Shown: positions 24,498 through 34,327, counted from the first letter of the stretch. The stretch is DNA of 51,324 nt from Candidatus Parabacteroides intestinigallinarum (GCA_019114945.1 DXEN01000016.1:1-51324); one strand, 5' to 3'. The notes: generated by a model not told the origin, from the letters alone. Numbers and translations: made by a program.

Positions 24498-25904
24498 ATG
24501 GGTGGTTTTTTCGGAACTATTTCAAAAACATCCTGTGTCACGGATTTATTCTACGGCACGGACTACAATTCTCATTTAGGAACTCGCCGAGGTGGTATGG
24601 CCACGTATGACAAGGAAGGAGGATTCACGCGGTCGATCCATAATTTGGAAAACTCTTATTTCCGGACAAAGTTCGAGTCCGGGCTTCACAAATTCAAGGG
24701 CAACGCGGGTATTGGCATCATTAGCGACACGGATGCCCAGCCCATCGTCTTTAATTCGCATTTAGGGAGATTCGCGATCGTTACCGTCGCGAAGATCAAC
24801 AACTTGGATGAGTTGGAACGGGAGTTGTTGGACGCGAATATGCATTTCTCGGAGCTGAGTTCCGGGAAGACCAATCAAACGGAACTGGTGGCTTTGTTGA
24901 TTACGCAGGGCAAGAATTTCGTAGAGGGTATCGAGAACGTATATAATAAGATAAAAGGTTCGTGCTCGATGTTGTTGCTTACCGAGGATGGCATCATCGC
25001 CGCTCGGGACAGATGGGGACGGACGCCAATCGTGATCGGTAAGAAAGAGGGGGCTTATGCCGCGACGAGTGAGTCGAGCAGCTTCCCGAATCTGGATTAT
25101 GAGGTAGATCGGTTCGTGGGACCGGGAGAGATATTGCGCCTGCGTGCGGATGGCGTGGAGCAGATGCGGGCTCCGAGCGAAGGGATGCAGGTATGCTCCT
25201 TCTTGTGGGTTTATTACGGGTTTCCGGTTTCGAGCTACGAGGGTCGGAACGTAGAGGAGGTCCGTTTCCTGAGCGGCTATAAGATGGGAAAGAAAGACGA
25301 GTCGGAGGTGGATTGCGCGTGTGGCATACCGGACTCGGGCGTAGGCATGGCGTTGGGCTACGCGGAAGGGAAAGGCGTGCCTTATCACCGGGCGATCGCT
25401 AAATATACGCCTACATGGCCCCGTAGTTTCACCCCGGCGAATCAGGAGATGCGCTCGTTGGTGGCCAAGATGAAATTGATTCCCAACCGGACCATGCTGG
25501 AAGGCAAGCGGATATTATTCTGCGATGACTCCATCGTGCGCGGTACGCAATTGCGCGATAACGTGAAGGTATTGTACGACTATGGAGCGAAAGAGGTACA
25601 CATGCGTATCGCTTGCCCTCCGTTGATCTACGCTTGCCCGTTTATCGGGTTTACCTCGTCGAAAAGCGCCTTGGAATTGATTACGCGCCGTATCATCAAG
25701 GAGCTGGAGGGCGACGAGAATAAGAATCTGGAAAAATACGCCACGACGGACTCTCCGGAGTATAAGCGGATGGTTCAGATCATCGCGGAGCGATTCGGGT
25801 TGACCTCATTGAAATTTAATACGTTAGAGACGTTAGTCGAGGCGATCGGGCTTCCGAAATGCAAGGTTTGTACGCATTGTTTCGATGGTTCGAGCCATTT
25901 TTAA
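24498..25904 (+). CDS. PurF-like amidophosphoribosyltransferase without the glutaminase cysteine
   Basis: A 468-residue homologue of PurF, which makes phosphoribosylamine from PRPP and glutamine. The phosphoribosyltransferase half is intact, with the PRPP loop ILFCDDSIVRGTQ (about residues 335-347). The N-terminal glutaminase half is degenerate: PurF requires Cys right after the initiator Met (MCGI), but here the start is MGGFFG with a GGT glycine codon. The glutamine-binding Arg region (HVRYxT in PurF) reads GIISDTDAQ, and the oxyanion Asn-Gly pair (HNGN) reads VAKINN. No better start upstream. It should use free ammonia or do another PRPP reaction. Transcribed alone with its own promoter and terminator. 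The C-terminus has CKVCTHC, possibly a metal or redox site. Confidence 0.85.
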   Translation: MGGFFGTISKTSCVTDLFYGTDYNSHLGTRRGGMATYDKEGGFTRSIHNLENSYFRTKFESGLHKFKGNAGIGIISDTDAQPIVFNSHLGRFAIVTVAKINNLDELERELLDANMHFSELSSGKTNQTELVALLITQGKNFVEGIENVYNKIKGSCSMLLLTEDGIIAARDRWGRTPIVIGKKEGAYAATSESSSFPNLDYEVDRFVGPGEILRLRADGVEQMRAPSEGMQVCSFLWVYYGFPVSSYEGRNVEEVRFLSGYKMGKKDESEVDCACGIPDSGVGMALGYAEGKGVPYHRAIAKYTPTWPRSFTPANQEMRSLVAKMKLIPNRTMLEGKRILFCDDSIVRGTQLRDNVKVLYDYGAKEVHMRIACPPLIYACPFIGFTSSKSALELITRRIIKELEGDENKNLEKYATTDSPEYKRMVQIIAERFGLTSLKFNTLETLVEAIGLPKCKVCTHCFDGSSHF

Positions 25905-25932
25905 TGACATTTTTCGTAGGAATACGGGAATG

Positions 25933-25960
25933 GCGGGGCAAATTGTCCCGCTATTTTTTT
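25933..25960 (+). terminator. Intrinsic terminator after the PurF-like gene
   Basis: GCGGGGC and GTCCCGC (one G-U pair) around AAATT, followed by a run of seven T after TA. Confidence 0.9.
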
Positions 25961-26014
25961 GCCATGTAAAGAGCTTTGCCTAATTTTATAGCTGTTTTTA
26001 AAAAGAGATATGAT

Positions 26015-27259
26015 ATGACGGTTTTAGATAGATTTTTGCGGTACGTGACCTTCGATACGCAATCGAGCGAGGAGACCGGCACGACACCGAGCACGCCGGG
26101 GCAACGGGTTTTCGCGGAAGCGCTGGTAAAGGAGCTGGAAGAGATAGGCATGGAGGATATAACGTTGGACGAGCGTTGCTATTTGATGGCGACTCTTCCC
26201 GCGAATATGGACGGACAAGCGCCGGTGATCGGTCTGATCGCCCATTTGGATACCAGCCCCGATATGTCGGGCAAGGACGTCCGTCCTCGTATCGTGACTT
26301 ACACGGGAGGTGATATCGTGTTGAATGAGCGCGAGAATATCGCGCTCTCGCCTTCGATGTTCCCGGAGCTCGCGGATTACGAGGGGCAGGATATTATCGT
26401 GACCGATGGCACGACCTTGCTTGGCGCGGATGACAAGGGAGGCGTGGCTTCTATTATCGCCGCTATGCGTTATTTGAAAGATCATCCCGAGGTGCGGCAT
26501 GGCAAGGTGCGGATCGCCTTTACGCCTGATGAGGAGATCGGGAAGGGAGCGGATTATTTCGATGTCGAGAAGTTCGGCTGCGATTGGGGGTATACGATCG
26601 ATGGCGGACAGATCGGCGAGTTGGAATATGAGAATTTTAACGCGGCTACGGCGAGGATTACCTTTAAGGGACTGAATGTGCATCCCGGTTACGCGAAAGG
26701 TAAGATGCGGAATGCGTCGTTGCGTGCCATGGAGTTCGCTTCATGGTTGCCGGTGAACGAACGTCCGGAGTACACGGAAGGGTATGGGGGATTCTTTCAT
26801 CTGACGGGTATGAAAGGGTCGGTGGAGGAGGCCACTTTGTCCTATATTATCCGCGATCATGATCGGGTATTGTTCGAGGAAAAGAAAGCGATACTTCGCA
26901 CGTTGGTGGAGAAGATGAACGAGGCTTATCCGGGATGTGTCCGGATAGAGTTGCGGGATCAATATTATAATATGCGCGAGGTGGTGGAGCCTCAAAAACA
27001 TGTCGTGGACTTGGCTTTTGAGGCGATGCGGGCCGCGGGGGTCGCTCCCATCGTAAGGCCGATCCGTGGCGGTACGGATGGGGCGCGCCTCTCGTTCATG
27101 GGATTGCCTTGCCCCAATATTTTCGCGGGTGGCCTGAATTTTCACGGGCGTTACGAGTTCCTGCCCGTTCGGTCTTTAGAGAAATGCATGGAGACGATCC
27201 TGAATATCATCGAGTTGGCTCCATCGAAACAGACAATTGACAATTCATTTAAATCATAA
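26015..27259 (+). CDS. pepT: Peptidase T (tripeptide aminopeptidase)
   Basis: A 414-residue M20-family zinc tripeptidase that removes the N-terminal residue from tripeptides in the cytoplasm. Visible metal and catalytic residues: H77 and D79 in AHLDTSPD, D139/D140 in LGADDKGG and E173/E174 in PDEEIGKG. The [17 protein letters not shown] segment and a His in [11 protein letters not shown] near the end are typical of PepT. The ATG at 26015 is chosen over an upstream TTG at 25976, which sits next to the preceding terminator and lacks a ribosome site; AAAAGAGATATG leads into the chosen start. gcvT follows after 20 bases, so they may share a transcript. Confidence 0.94.
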   Translation: MTVLDRFLRYVTFDTQSSEETGTTPSTPGQRVFAEALVKELEEIGMEDITLDERCYLMATLPANMDGQAPVIGLIAHLDTSPDMSGKDVRPRIVTYTGGDIVLNERENIALSPSMFPELADYEGQDIIVTDGTTLLGADDKGGVASIIAAMRYLKDHPEVRHGKVRIAFTPDEEIGKGADYFDVEKFGCDWGYTIDGGQIGELEYENFNAATARITFKGLNVHPGYAKGKMRNASLRAMEFASWLPVNERPEYTEGYGGFFHLTGMKGSVEEATLSYIIRDHDRVLFEEKKAILRTLVEKMNEAYPGCVRIELRDQYYNMREVVEPQKHVVDLAFEAMRAAGVAPIVRPIRGGTDGARLSFMGLPCPNIFAGGLNFHGRYEFLPVRSLEKCMETILNIIELAPSKQTIDNSFKS

Positions 27260-27279
27260 ATCATAAATTATAAATCAAC

Positions 27280-28365
27280 ATGAAAACAACTCCATTTACC
27301 GATTTACACATAGCCTTGGGCGCTAAGATGCATGAGTTCGCGGGGTATAACATGCCGATTGAGTACTCCGGGATTATTGACGAACACATGACGGTCGTGA
27401 ACGGTGTCGGCGTATTCGATGTCTCTCATATGGGCGAGTTCTGGGTGAAAGGCCCGAACGCGCTGGCTTTCATCCAAAGCGTGACTTCCAACGACGCTTC
27501 CGTATTGCCCATCGGAAAGGCGCAATATACTTGTTTCCCGAATGAGAAGGGCGGCATCGTAGACGATTTGTTGGTTTATCATTACGAGCCGGAGAAATAT
27601 ATGCTGGTGGTCAACGCCGCGAATATCGATAAGGATTGGGAGTGGTGCGTAAGCCATAACTCGGTGGGTGCCGAATTGGAGAACGCCTCCGACCGGATGG
27701 CTCAGTTGGCCATACAAGGTCCGAAAGCGAAAGAGGTGTTGCAACGGCTTACGCCGGTCGATCTCTCCGCTATCCCTTATTACGCGTTTACGACAGGCGA
27801 GTTCGCCGGTTGCCCGAATGTCATTATCTCGAACACGGGATATACCGGAGCGGGTGGCTTCGAGCTTTATTTCTATCCGAATGACGCGCTAACGATCTGG
27901 AATGCCATTTTCGAGGCCGGCAAGCCGGAGGGAATCAAGCCTATCGGATTGGGCGCTCGCGATACGCTTCGTTTGGAGATGGGCTTCTGCTTGTACGGAA
28001 ATGATTTGGACGATACGACTTCACCCATCGAGGCCGGTTTGGGTTGGATTACGAAATTCGTGGAGGGCAAGAACTTTACGAACCGGGCGGAATTGGAACG
28101 CCAGAAGAAAGAGGGCGTGGCCCGCAAGCTCTGCGCCTTTGAGTTGCAAGACAAGGGTATTCCTCGCCATGGTTATGCGATCGTGGACGCGGAGGGGAAT
28201 CAAATCGGTGTCGTAACCTCCGGGACGATGTCGCCTGTATTGAAGAAAGGCATTGGTATGGGGTATGTGCGAACCGCGTATTCGAAAGCCGGCTCGGAAA
28301 TCTATATCCAAGTGCGCAACAGGAATTTGAAAGCCCAGGTGGTAAAGGCTCCTTTCCGTAAATAA
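27280..28365 (+). CDS. gcvT: Aminomethyltransferase (glycine cleavage T protein)
   Basis: A 361-residue T protein that takes the aminomethyl group from the lipoyl arm of GcvH and makes methylene-tetrahydrofolate and ammonia. The start [20 protein letters not shown], the [25 protein letters not shown] folate region (shown here by its ends YSGIIDEH and VSHMGEFWV) and [11 protein letters not shown] are characteristic. Full length for the family. The other gcv genes are not in the window. It sits 20 bases after pepT and 14 bases before the oxidoreductase, forming a run of three tightly spaced genes. Confidence 0.95.
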   Translation: MKTTPFTDLHIALGAKMHEFAGYNMPIEYSGIIDEHMTVVNGVGVFDVSHMGEFWVKGPNALAFIQSVTSNDASVLPIGKAQYTCFPNEKGGIVDDLLVYHYEPEKYMLVVNAANIDKDWEWCVSHNSVGAELENASDRMAQLAIQGPKAKEVLQRLTPVDLSAIPYYAFTTGEFAGCPNVIISNTGYTGAGGFELYFYPNDALTIWNAIFEAGKPEGIKPIGLGARDTLRLEMGFCLYGNDLDDTTSPIEAGLGWITKFVEGKNFTNRAELERQKKEGVARKLCAFELQDKGIPRHGYAIVDAEGNQIGVVTSGTMSPVLKKGIGMGYVRTAYSKAGSEIYIQVRNRNLKAQVVKAPFRK

Positions 28366-28379
28366 GTAAACGAAATAAA

Positions 28380-29411
28380 ATGGATAAAGTACGTTTTGGT
28401 GTAGTCGGCACCAATTTCATAACCGACTGGGTGATAGCCGGGGCGCATCAGGATGAGCGTTTCGAGTTGGTGGCCGTCTACTCCAGGACGCGCGAACGGG
28501 CGAACGAGTTCGCGGCGAAGCACGGTATTCCTTATACATTCACCTCTTTGGAGGAGATGGCGGAAAGCCCTCTGATCGATGCCGTGTATATCGCCTCGCC
28601 CAATTTCCTGCACGCCTCGCAAAGTATCCTTTGCATGAGCCGTGGAAAGCACGTGTTGTGCGAGAAACCTTTGGCGTCGAACGTGCGGGAGGTCCAAGCG
28701 ATGATAGAGGCTTCCCGAAAATATAACGTGACGTTGATGGAGGCCATGAAGCCGACGTTGACCCCGAATTTCCGGGTTTTACGTGAGAATCTGGGGAGGG
28801 CGGGAGTGATTCGTCGCTATTTCTCGTGTTATTGCCAATATTCCTCGCGTTACGACAAGTTCAAGGAGGGCATTGTGCTGAATGCATTTAAACCGGAATT
28901 GTCCAACGGGGCTATGATGGATATTGGTATCTATACGGTCTATCCGATGGTCGTATTGTTTGGTCGTCCGAAAAAGATAGACGCTTCCGGCATCGTCCTT
29001 TCTTCCGGGGCGGATGGACAAGGAACCGTGAATTTCCTTTACGAGGGCATGAATGCCACGGTACTTTATTCCAAGATCGCCAACTCCTCCTTGCCTACCG
29101 AGATTCAAGGAGAGGATGGTAACTTGACACTCGACCGGATTAACATTATCCGCGAGGTGACTTTTACGCCTCGATTGGCTCCCGCGATGGGGAAAGGGCC
29201 GGAGCCTGTCCCGGAGAACTTGACCGCGGTAACGGATAAGGACGAGTACTATTACGAGGTGGCTGAGTTTATAGACTTGGTTCTTTCCGGGCGAAGAGAG
29301 TCTTTGGTGAATAGCCACGAGAATTCGCTTATAACCTTGGAGATTATCGACGAGGTGCGTCGCCAGCTGGGTATTGTTTATCCTGCGGATCGATCGCTTT
29401 TGTGTACATGA
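28380..29411 (+). CDS. Gfo/Idh/MocA-family oxidoreductase
   Basis: A 343-residue NAD(P)-dependent dehydrogenase. The Rossmann fold starts at once (VRFGVVGTNFI, residues 4-14) and the family motif CEKPLASN is at 94-101 with K96. The C-terminal alpha/beta domain has the GGAMMDIGIYTV-like segment (NGAMMDIGIYTVYPMV) where the active-site Asp and Tyr/His lie; here the last position is Tyr rather than the more usual His. Substrate, probably a sugar or polyol, cannot be told. It is tightly spaced behind gcvT. Its last 68 bases overlap the 3' end of the convergent AlbA_2 gene. Confidence 0.88.
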   Translation: MDKVRFGVVGTNFITDWVIAGAHQDERFELVAVYSRTRERANEFAAKHGIPYTFTSLEEMAESPLIDAVYIASPNFLHASQSILCMSRGKHVLCEKPLASNVREVQAMIEASRKYNVTLMEAMKPTLTPNFRVLRENLGRAGVIRRYFSCYCQYSSRYDKFKEGIVLNAFKPELSNGAMMDIGIYTVYPMVVLFGRPKKIDASGIVLSSGADGQGTVNFLYEGMNATVLYSKIANSSLPTEIQGEDGNLTLDRINIIREVTFTPRLAPAMGKGPEPVPENLTAVTDKDEYYYEVAEFIDLVLSGRRESLVNSHENSLITLEIIDEVRRQLGIVYPADRSLLCT

Positions 29412-30024
29412 TGCGCTTGTCTATAAGGGTATATTGGATGGCATCTACGGCAAGTAGGTCGATCAGGATGTCGCGGGCGGTGGAGTAACGGAGGTGAGTG
29501 ACGCGGCAGAATTGCCGAAAGCTGATGTAGGGATGCGTGTCAAGCCACGCGAACAAAATCTCCACCGGCTTGCTGACGCGCAGGAGGGTGCCTCGTGTGT
29601 CGCGACGTTTCTTCCAGGCGTGCGTCAATATCTCGTTGGCTAATATGTTTTCGTCTGCTACCCGGATGTAAGCCTTATAGGTGTCGTCCTTGTCGGGCGC
29701 CAGATGAGGGCGTTGCTCGCTGGGGGCGATGTAGACCTCAAGTACGGTTTTCCCTTGGATATCCCAGCGAGTGGTGGTGAAAGGCACCTCGGGTCGTGTG
29801 TACATACATGAGGCGGCCTCAATCATGTAATACTCCTCGTCACTCCGTATGCCGGAGATGGCGCCGTTGTCCTTCACGCCAATTAGCAAGCGTCCGCCGT
29901 CGGTATTGGCGAACGCGCTCAGCGTACGAGCGATTTTCTTGCTATCGCTCACCTCGAATTTAAAATCGAGTTGTTGGTGCTCCCCTTGCTCGATCAACGC
30001 TTCTATCGGATGTTTTCGCCTCAT
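29344..30024 (-). CDS. AlbA_2 (Schlafen-type) putative DNA-binding protein
   Basis: A 226-residue protein with an N-terminal AlbA_2 domain (about 10-125: QLDFKFEVSDSKKIARTLSA, NTDGGRLLIGVKDNG, then RPHLAPDKDDTYKAYIRVA), the domain shared with Schlafen proteins and many bacterial regulators. The rest (about 145-210) looks like a small winged helix (HPYISFRQFCRVTHLRYST). No full ATPase domain is present, though relatives are often named ATP-binding. A regulatory role is inference. Its 3' end overlaps 68 bases of the oxidoreductase gene on the other strand. It is divergent from the antiporter gene. Confidence 0.82.
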   Translation of the reverse strand: MRRKHPIEALIEQGEHQQLDFKFEVSDSKKIARTLSAFANTDGGRLLIGVKDNGAISGIRSDEEYYMIEAASCMYTRPEVPFTTTRWDIQGKTVLEVYIAPSEQRPHLAPDKDDTYKAYIRVADENILANEILTHAWKKRRDTRGTLLRVSKPVEILFAWLDTHPYISFRQFCRVTHLRYSTARDILIDLLAVDAIQYTLIDKRIMYTKAIDPQDKQYPAGDAPRR

Positions 30025-30064
30025 TTTGTCTCTCGTTTCGCCTCGCGAAATTAAAATAAATCCC

Positions 30065-30072
30065 TAACTTTG
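30065..30072 (+). promoter_or_regulatory. -7 box of the antiporter promoter
   Basis: TAACTTTG fits TAnnTTTG and lies 24 bases before the ATG at 30097. It overlaps an in-frame TTG at 30070, ruling that out as the start. The -33 region is poor (TTCG at 30037-30040, 24 bases away). Confidence 0.6.
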
Positions 30073-30096
30073 GCAATCGAAAAAGAACGATGCATC

Positions 30097-32370
30097 ATGT
30101 CTCAGATACCAACGCTTATATCCGACCTCGCGGTGATATTGATATCCGCTGGTCTGGTTACGTTATTGTTCAAGAAGTTAAAGCAGCCTGTCGTGTTGGG
30201 TTATATCGTGGCAGGCATCCTAGCGGGCCCTTCCATCGAGGAGATTCCTACCGTGACGGACGTGGAGAGTATCCGCATCTGGGCGGATATTGGCGTGATT
30301 TTCCTGCTGTTCGCGTTGGGATTGGAGTTTAGCTTCAAGAAGTTGGTGAAGGTGGGTGGTACGGCCGTGATTGGCGCTATCACCGTGGTGATCGGGATGA
30401 TGACTTTGGGTTATGCTACTGGCCTCTTATTGGGTTGGGGACAGATGAATAGCCTTTTCCTCGGCGGGATGTTATCCATGTCGTCCACGACAATTATTTT
30501 TAAGGCTTTTGACGATATGGGGTTGCAGAACCAACGTTTCGCCGGTGTGGTTTTCGGCATCTTGGTGGTCGAGGATTTGTTCGCGGTGTTGCTGATGGTA
30601 TTGCTATCGACGGTGGCTGTCAGCAAGCATGTGGAAGGTATCGAGTTGCTGGATAGCGTGGTGAAGTTGGGCGTATTCCTATTATTTTGTTTTGTCGTGG
30701 GCATCTATTTGCTTCCTTCTTTCCTGAAGAAGGCGAAAAGTTTCCTGAACGACGAGACACTGCTGGTGGTCAGTATCGGACTCTGTTTAGGCATGGTGAT
30801 TATCGCGACGAAGGCGGGTTTCTCCTCGGCGTTGGGCGCTTTCGTGATGGGCTCGATTTTGGCGGAAACGGTAGAGGCGGAGCGAATCGAACGCTTGGTG
30901 AAACCGGTGAAGGACTTGTTCGGGGCGATTTTCTTTGTTTCTGTAGGCATGTTGATCGACCCGCAAATGCTATGGGAATATAAGTGGCCTATCTTGTTGA
31001 TTACGTTTGTCGTGATGGTGGGGCAGATTCTCTTCGCCAGTTTCGGCGTGTTGTTGTCCGGACAACCGCTCAAGATCGCGATTCAGTCCGGTTTCTCGTT
31101 GGCCCAGATAGGCGAGTTCGCTTTTATTATCGCGGGTTTGGGCTTGTCGCTGAAGGTGACCGACCATTTCCTGTACCCGATTGTTGTGGCTGTTTCCGTG
31201 CTCACCACATTCTTTACTCCTTATATGATCCGTTTGGCGGAGCCTGCTTGCCGCTTGGCCGACCGGGCGTTGCCGGAGCGATGGAAGCGCTTTTTGGAGC
31301 GTTACGCTTCCGGCTCGAACACGATTCCGCAAAAAAGTGCTTGGCATAAGTTGCTAAAGTCGTTAGCGCGTATCGTCGGGACTTATACGGCGGTGTGTGT
31401 AGTGTTGATTTTTATTTGGTTACAGGTAGTGACGCCTGTTCTTCTTCATTATTTGCCCGGTTGGCGCGGAAACGTGCTCTCGTTGGCGTTGATTTTGATG
31501 CTGATATCGCCGATGTTGCGGGCGATCGTGATGAAAAAGAACCATTCCGAGGAGTTTCAGCGCTTGTGGCACGATAGTAAATATAACCGGGGGCCATTGG
31601 TGTCATTAATCATCTTGCGGATTCTTCTTTGCGTCGCTCTTGTGATGTTGCCGGTCGCTCGCCTGCTGAACGCCGCGGTGGGCATTTTGTTGGCGATCGC
31701 GGTTGTCCTTACCTTATTTATTATCTTTTCCAAACGTTTGAAGAGGCGGTCGATTCTTATGGAACGTCAATTTTTTAGCAATCTATCGGCGCGGGAAGTG
31801 GAGGAGGAGCGGAAGTCGCCTATCAACCAGCGTTTCGCGAATCATTTGTTGGAGCGCGACCTGCACTTGGCGGATTTCGAGGTGAAACAGAATTCGCCCA
31901 GTATGGGCAAGAGCTTACGGGAATTGAACTTCCGGCAGAAATGCAACGTGAATGTGGTGACGATTATCCGAGGCGACCAGCGTATCAATATACCGGGTGG
32001 CGACGAGCGGCTGTATCCGTTCGATAAGTTGGTTGTGGTAGGTTCGGATAACGATTTGGAGCATTTCAGGCAATACCTGGAGGAGCGTTATAAACAATCC
32101 TCCGCTGAGCGCTCAGCGATGAGGCGGCGGGAGATTCGCATGGAGCAGATTACCATCTCGGAAGGCTCGTGCTTGATTGGGCGTTCGATTATCCAGTCGG
32201 GTATTCGTGACAAGGCCGCTTGCTTGGTTATCGGTATTGAGCGGGGTGCCACGTCTATCAAGAATCCGCCACCTGATACGGTATTCGAGAAAGGCGATAT
32301 TGTTTGGTTGGTTGGCGAGCGTGAGCGACTGATTCAATTGAGCGAGGGACAAGTTGTCGCGGGAGATTGA
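30097..32370 (+). CDS. Kef/CPA2-type cation:proton antiporter with two RCK_C domains
   Basis: A 757-residue membrane protein. The first about 390 residues are a CPA2 Na+/H+-exchanger core of about 12 helices (for example KQPVVLGYIVAGILAGPSIE, FLLFALGLEFSF, LSMSSTTIIFKAF, GFSSALGAFVMGSILAE). A second hydrophobic block (about 420-560) adds further helices. Two cytoplasmic RCK_C (TrkA_C) ligand domains end the protein: about 600-665 (MGKSLRELNFRQKCNVNVV) and about 695-750 (LIGRSIIQSGIRDKAACLV). The NAD-binding RCK_N domain of KefC is missing. It probably exports K+ or Na+ for pH or osmotic balance. An AT-rich inverted repeat separates it from kdsB. Confidence 0.9.
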   Translation: MSQIPTLISDLAVILISAGLVTLLFKKLKQPVVLGYIVAGILAGPSIEEIPTVTDVESIRIWADIGVIFLLFALGLEFSFKKLVKVGGTAVIGAITVVIGMMTLGYATGLLLGWGQMNSLFLGGMLSMSSTTIIFKAFDDMGLQNQRFAGVVFGILVVEDLFAVLLMVLLSTVAVSKHVEGIELLDSVVKLGVFLLFCFVVGIYLLPSFLKKAKSFLNDETLLVVSIGLCLGMVIIATKAGFSSALGAFVMGSILAETVEAERIERLVKPVKDLFGAIFFVSVGMLIDPQMLWEYKWPILLITFVVMVGQILFASFGVLLSGQPLKIAIQSGFSLAQIGEFAFIIAGLGLSLKVTDHFLYPIVVAVSVLTTFFTPYMIRLAEPACRLADRALPERWKRFLERYASGSNTIPQKSAWHKLLKSLARIVGTYTAVCVVLIFIWLQVVTPVLLHYLPGWRGNVLSLALILMLISPMLRAIVMKKNHSEEFQRLWHDSKYNRGPLVSLIILRILLCVALVMLPVARLLNAAVGILLAIAVVLTLFIIFSKRLKRRSILMERQFFSNLSAREVEEERKSPINQRFANHLLERDLHLADFEVKQNSPSMGKSLRELNFRQKCNVNVVTIIRGDQRINIPGGDERLYPFDKLVVVGSDNDLEHFRQYLEERYKQSSAERSAMRRREIRMEQITISEGSCLIGRSIIQSGIRDKAACLVIGIERGATSIKNPPPDTVFEKGDIVWLVGERERLIQLSEGQVVAGD

Positions 32371-32379
32371 TTATTTAAA

Positions 32380-32427
32380 ATTTAAAATTTCAGAATTAAG
32401 CTCGCTTTTAAATTTGAAATTTTAAAT
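32380..32427. repeat. AT-rich inverted repeat between antiporter gene and kdsB
   Basis: ATTTAAAATTTC (32380-32391) and GAAATTTTAAAT (32416-32427) are perfect 12-base inverted copies. Similar AAATTT-rich repeats are common between Bacteroidota genes. It may act as a weak hairpin; no T-run. Confidence 0.6.
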
Positions 32428-32450
32428 CTGAAATCATAATTTATACGAAG

Positions 32451-33221
32451 ATGCGATTTATAGGAATCATTCCGGCGCGTTACGCGTCGAGCCGCTTTCC
32501 GGGGAAACCGTTGGCGGATATGCTTGGTAAACCCATGATACAGCGGGTATATGAGCGAGTGAAGGATACGTTGGACGCGGTGTGTGTAGCGACCGATGAC
32601 GAGCGGATCGCCGAGGCCGTACATGCGTTTGGCGGAGAGGTGGTGATGACCTCCGAGCGGCACCGGAGCGGCACGGATCGTTGCTACGAGGCGTACGAGA
32701 AGGTGGGGATGGGTTACGATGTCATCGTGAATATCCAAGGCGATGAGCCTTTTATCCATCCGGAGCAAATAGAGACTGTCAAGGCCTGTTTCGCCGACGA
32801 GGCGACCGAGATAGCTACTTTGGTGAAGCCGTTTCGTGCCGACGACGATTTCGAGCGGACATTGTTCAATCCCAATTCGCCGAAGGTTGTCGTGAATAAG
32901 CGAGGCGAGGCTATGTACTTCAGCCGCTCTATCATTCCTTACATTCGTGGGAAGAATTATACGGAGTGGCTTTCCTCGCATACGTTTTATAAGCATATAG
33001 GGTTGTACGCTTATCGGGCGGAGGTGTTGCGTGCGATCACCCGCTTGCCTCAATCATCCTTGGAGCTGGCCGAAAGCTTGGAGCAATTGCGTTGGTTGGA
33101 GAATGGCTACCGGATAAAAGTAGGTGTCACCGAGCGCGAGACTATCGGCATCGATACGCCGGAGGATATGGAAAAGGCGATCGCTTTCTTGAAGCGTTTT
33201 GAGGCGGGATACCAATTATAA
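32451..33221 (+). CDS. kdsB: 3-deoxy-manno-octulosonate cytidylyltransferase
   Basis: A 256-residue CMP-Kdo synthetase that activates Kdo with CTP for lipopolysaccharide inner core. The family start [20 protein letters not shown] contains the nucleotide-binding RxSxRxPGK loop. The NIQGDEPFI motif (Mg2+-binding Asp) and YFSRSIIPY and HIGLYAYR segments are typical. Full length. It stands between the antiporter and panB with its own short AT-rich leader. Confidence 0.96.
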   Translation: MRFIGIIPARYASSRFPGKPLADMLGKPMIQRVYERVKDTLDAVCVATDDERIAEAVHAFGGEVVMTSERHRSGTDRCYEAYEKVGMGYDVIVNIQGDEPFIHPEQIETVKACFADEATEIATLVKPFRADDDFERTLFNPNSPKVVVNKRGEAMYFSRSIIPYIRGKNYTEWLSSHTFYKHIGLYAYRAEVLRAITRLPQSSLELAESLEQLRWLENGYRIKVGVTERETIGIDTPEDMEKAIAFLKRFEAGYQL

Positions 33222-33225
33222 TAAC

Positions 33226-33233
33226 TACCTTTG
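33226..33233 (+). promoter_or_regulatory. -7 box of the panB promoter
   Basis: TACCTTTG lies 32 bases before the panB ATG. The nearest TTTG (33198-33201) is 24 bases upstream, inside the end of kdsB, slightly far for the consensus. Confidence 0.6.
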
Positions 33234-33265
33234 CACCCCGAAAATAATGCATAAACAGTAAAGTT

Positions 33266-34087
33266 ATGTCTGTCGCGAAAGAAGATAGTGTAAAGAAGGT
33301 GACCACGCGGCATCTGGTAGAGATGAAGCAACGGGGAGAGAAGGTATCCATGCTGACCGCGTATGATTATTCGATGGCGAAATTGATTGACCAAGCGGGG
33401 ATAGATGTTATTTTGGTGGGTGATTCGGCATCCAACGTGATGGCCGGGAATCAAACGACCTTGCCCATTACGCTCGATCAGATGATTTATCACGCCACGT
33501 CGGTCGTGAAAGGGGTAAACCATGCGTTGGTGGTGGTGGATCTCCCATTTGGCACTTATCAGGGAAATCCCTTGGAGGCGTTGGCTTCCGCCGTACGTGT
33601 GATGCGGGAAACGGGAGCCGATTGTTTAAAGCTGGAAGGAGGAAGCGAGATTCGGGAATCCATTGAGCGTATTTTATGCGCGGGTATTCCGGTGATGGGG
33701 CATTTGGGGTTGACTCCTCAGTCCATTCACAAGTTCGGTACCTATTCGGTGCGTGCGCGCGAGGAGGCGGAGTCGAGGAAGCTGGTTGAGGATGCCCACT
33801 TGTTAGAGGAGATCGGTTGCTGCTCGTTGGTTTTGGAGAAGATTCCGGCGGCGTTGGCGGCACGGGTGGCGTCGGAGCTGACGATTCCGGTGATTGGTAT
33901 TGGCGCGGGTGGAGGTGTAGATGGCCAGGTCTTGGTTATGCATGATATGTTAGGCATCAATCAAGGTTTCTCGCCTAAATTTTTACGTCGTTACGCGAAT
34001 ATTGGCGACGAGATTGTCCGTGCGGTGCAAGCGTATGTAGGGGATGTGAAGTCCCGCGATTTCCCGAACGAGACAGAGCAATATTGA
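33266..34087 (+). CDS. panB: 3-methyl-2-oxobutanoate hydroxymethyltransferase
   Basis: A 273-residue PanB that adds a hydroxymethyl group from methylene-tetrahydrofolate to ketoisovalerate, the first step of pantothenate synthesis. Motifs: [34 protein letters not shown] (Mg2+ site), [10 protein letters not shown] and [11 protein letters not shown]. Full length with typical start. No panC or panD beside it. A 448-base gap follows. Confidence 0.96.
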   Translation: MSVAKEDSVKKVTTRHLVEMKQRGEKVSMLTAYDYSMAKLIDQAGIDVILVGDSASNVMAGNQTTLPITLDQMIYHATSVVKGVNHALVVVDLPFGTYQGNPLEALASAVRVMRETGADCLKLEGGSEIRESIERILCAGIPVMGHLGLTPQSIHKFGTYSVRAREEAESRKLVEDAHLLEEIGCCSLVLEKIPAALAARVASELTIPVIGIGAGGGVDGQVLVMHDMLGINQGFSPKFLRRYANIGDEIVRAVQAYVGDVKSRDFPNETEQY

Positions 34088-34248
34088 TTCGTGGGATTGC
34101 TTATCGGGCTTTTATGAAAAGCTAACAAGTTATAATAAAATGTGAATGAATATTTTGATGCAAGGTTTAAATGAGTTGATATGTTAAACAAAGTTTTTGT
34201 ATTGCGTTTTTTCTTGTTGGAAAAGTATGTTGGATAACATAAATGCTC

Positions 34249-34327
34249 TATATTTGCATCGTGTTTTTCATGGTATTTGATTTAAGGTTAACAATGAAAT
34301 TGGCCATCTGTGAAGATGGCCTTTTTT
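34249..34327 (+). ncRNA. Candidate small RNA between panB and thi4
   Basis: TATATTTG (34249-34256) is an exact -7 box; a transcript from about 34263 would run about 65 bases to a strong terminator, GGCCATCT-GTGA-AGATGGCC followed by TTTTTT. No gene stands between promoter and terminator apart from a tiny frame starting at 34294 that has no ribosome site. The -33 element is weak (TTGG at 34230-34233, 15 bases away). Promoter plus terminator in an empty gap suggests a short RNA, or alternatively the far terminator of panB. Confidence 0.35.
34302..34327 (+). terminator. Strong intrinsic terminator
   Basis: A perfect 8-bp stem GGCCATCT/AGATGGCC with a GTGA tetraloop, then six T. It could end either the candidate small RNA or panB read-through. 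Confidence 0.88.

Noticed and set aside
25976-26014. Upstream TTG start of pepT
   Set aside because: Adds 13 residues not expected in the family, sits right after the preceding terminator and has no ribosome site; ATG at 26015 is better.
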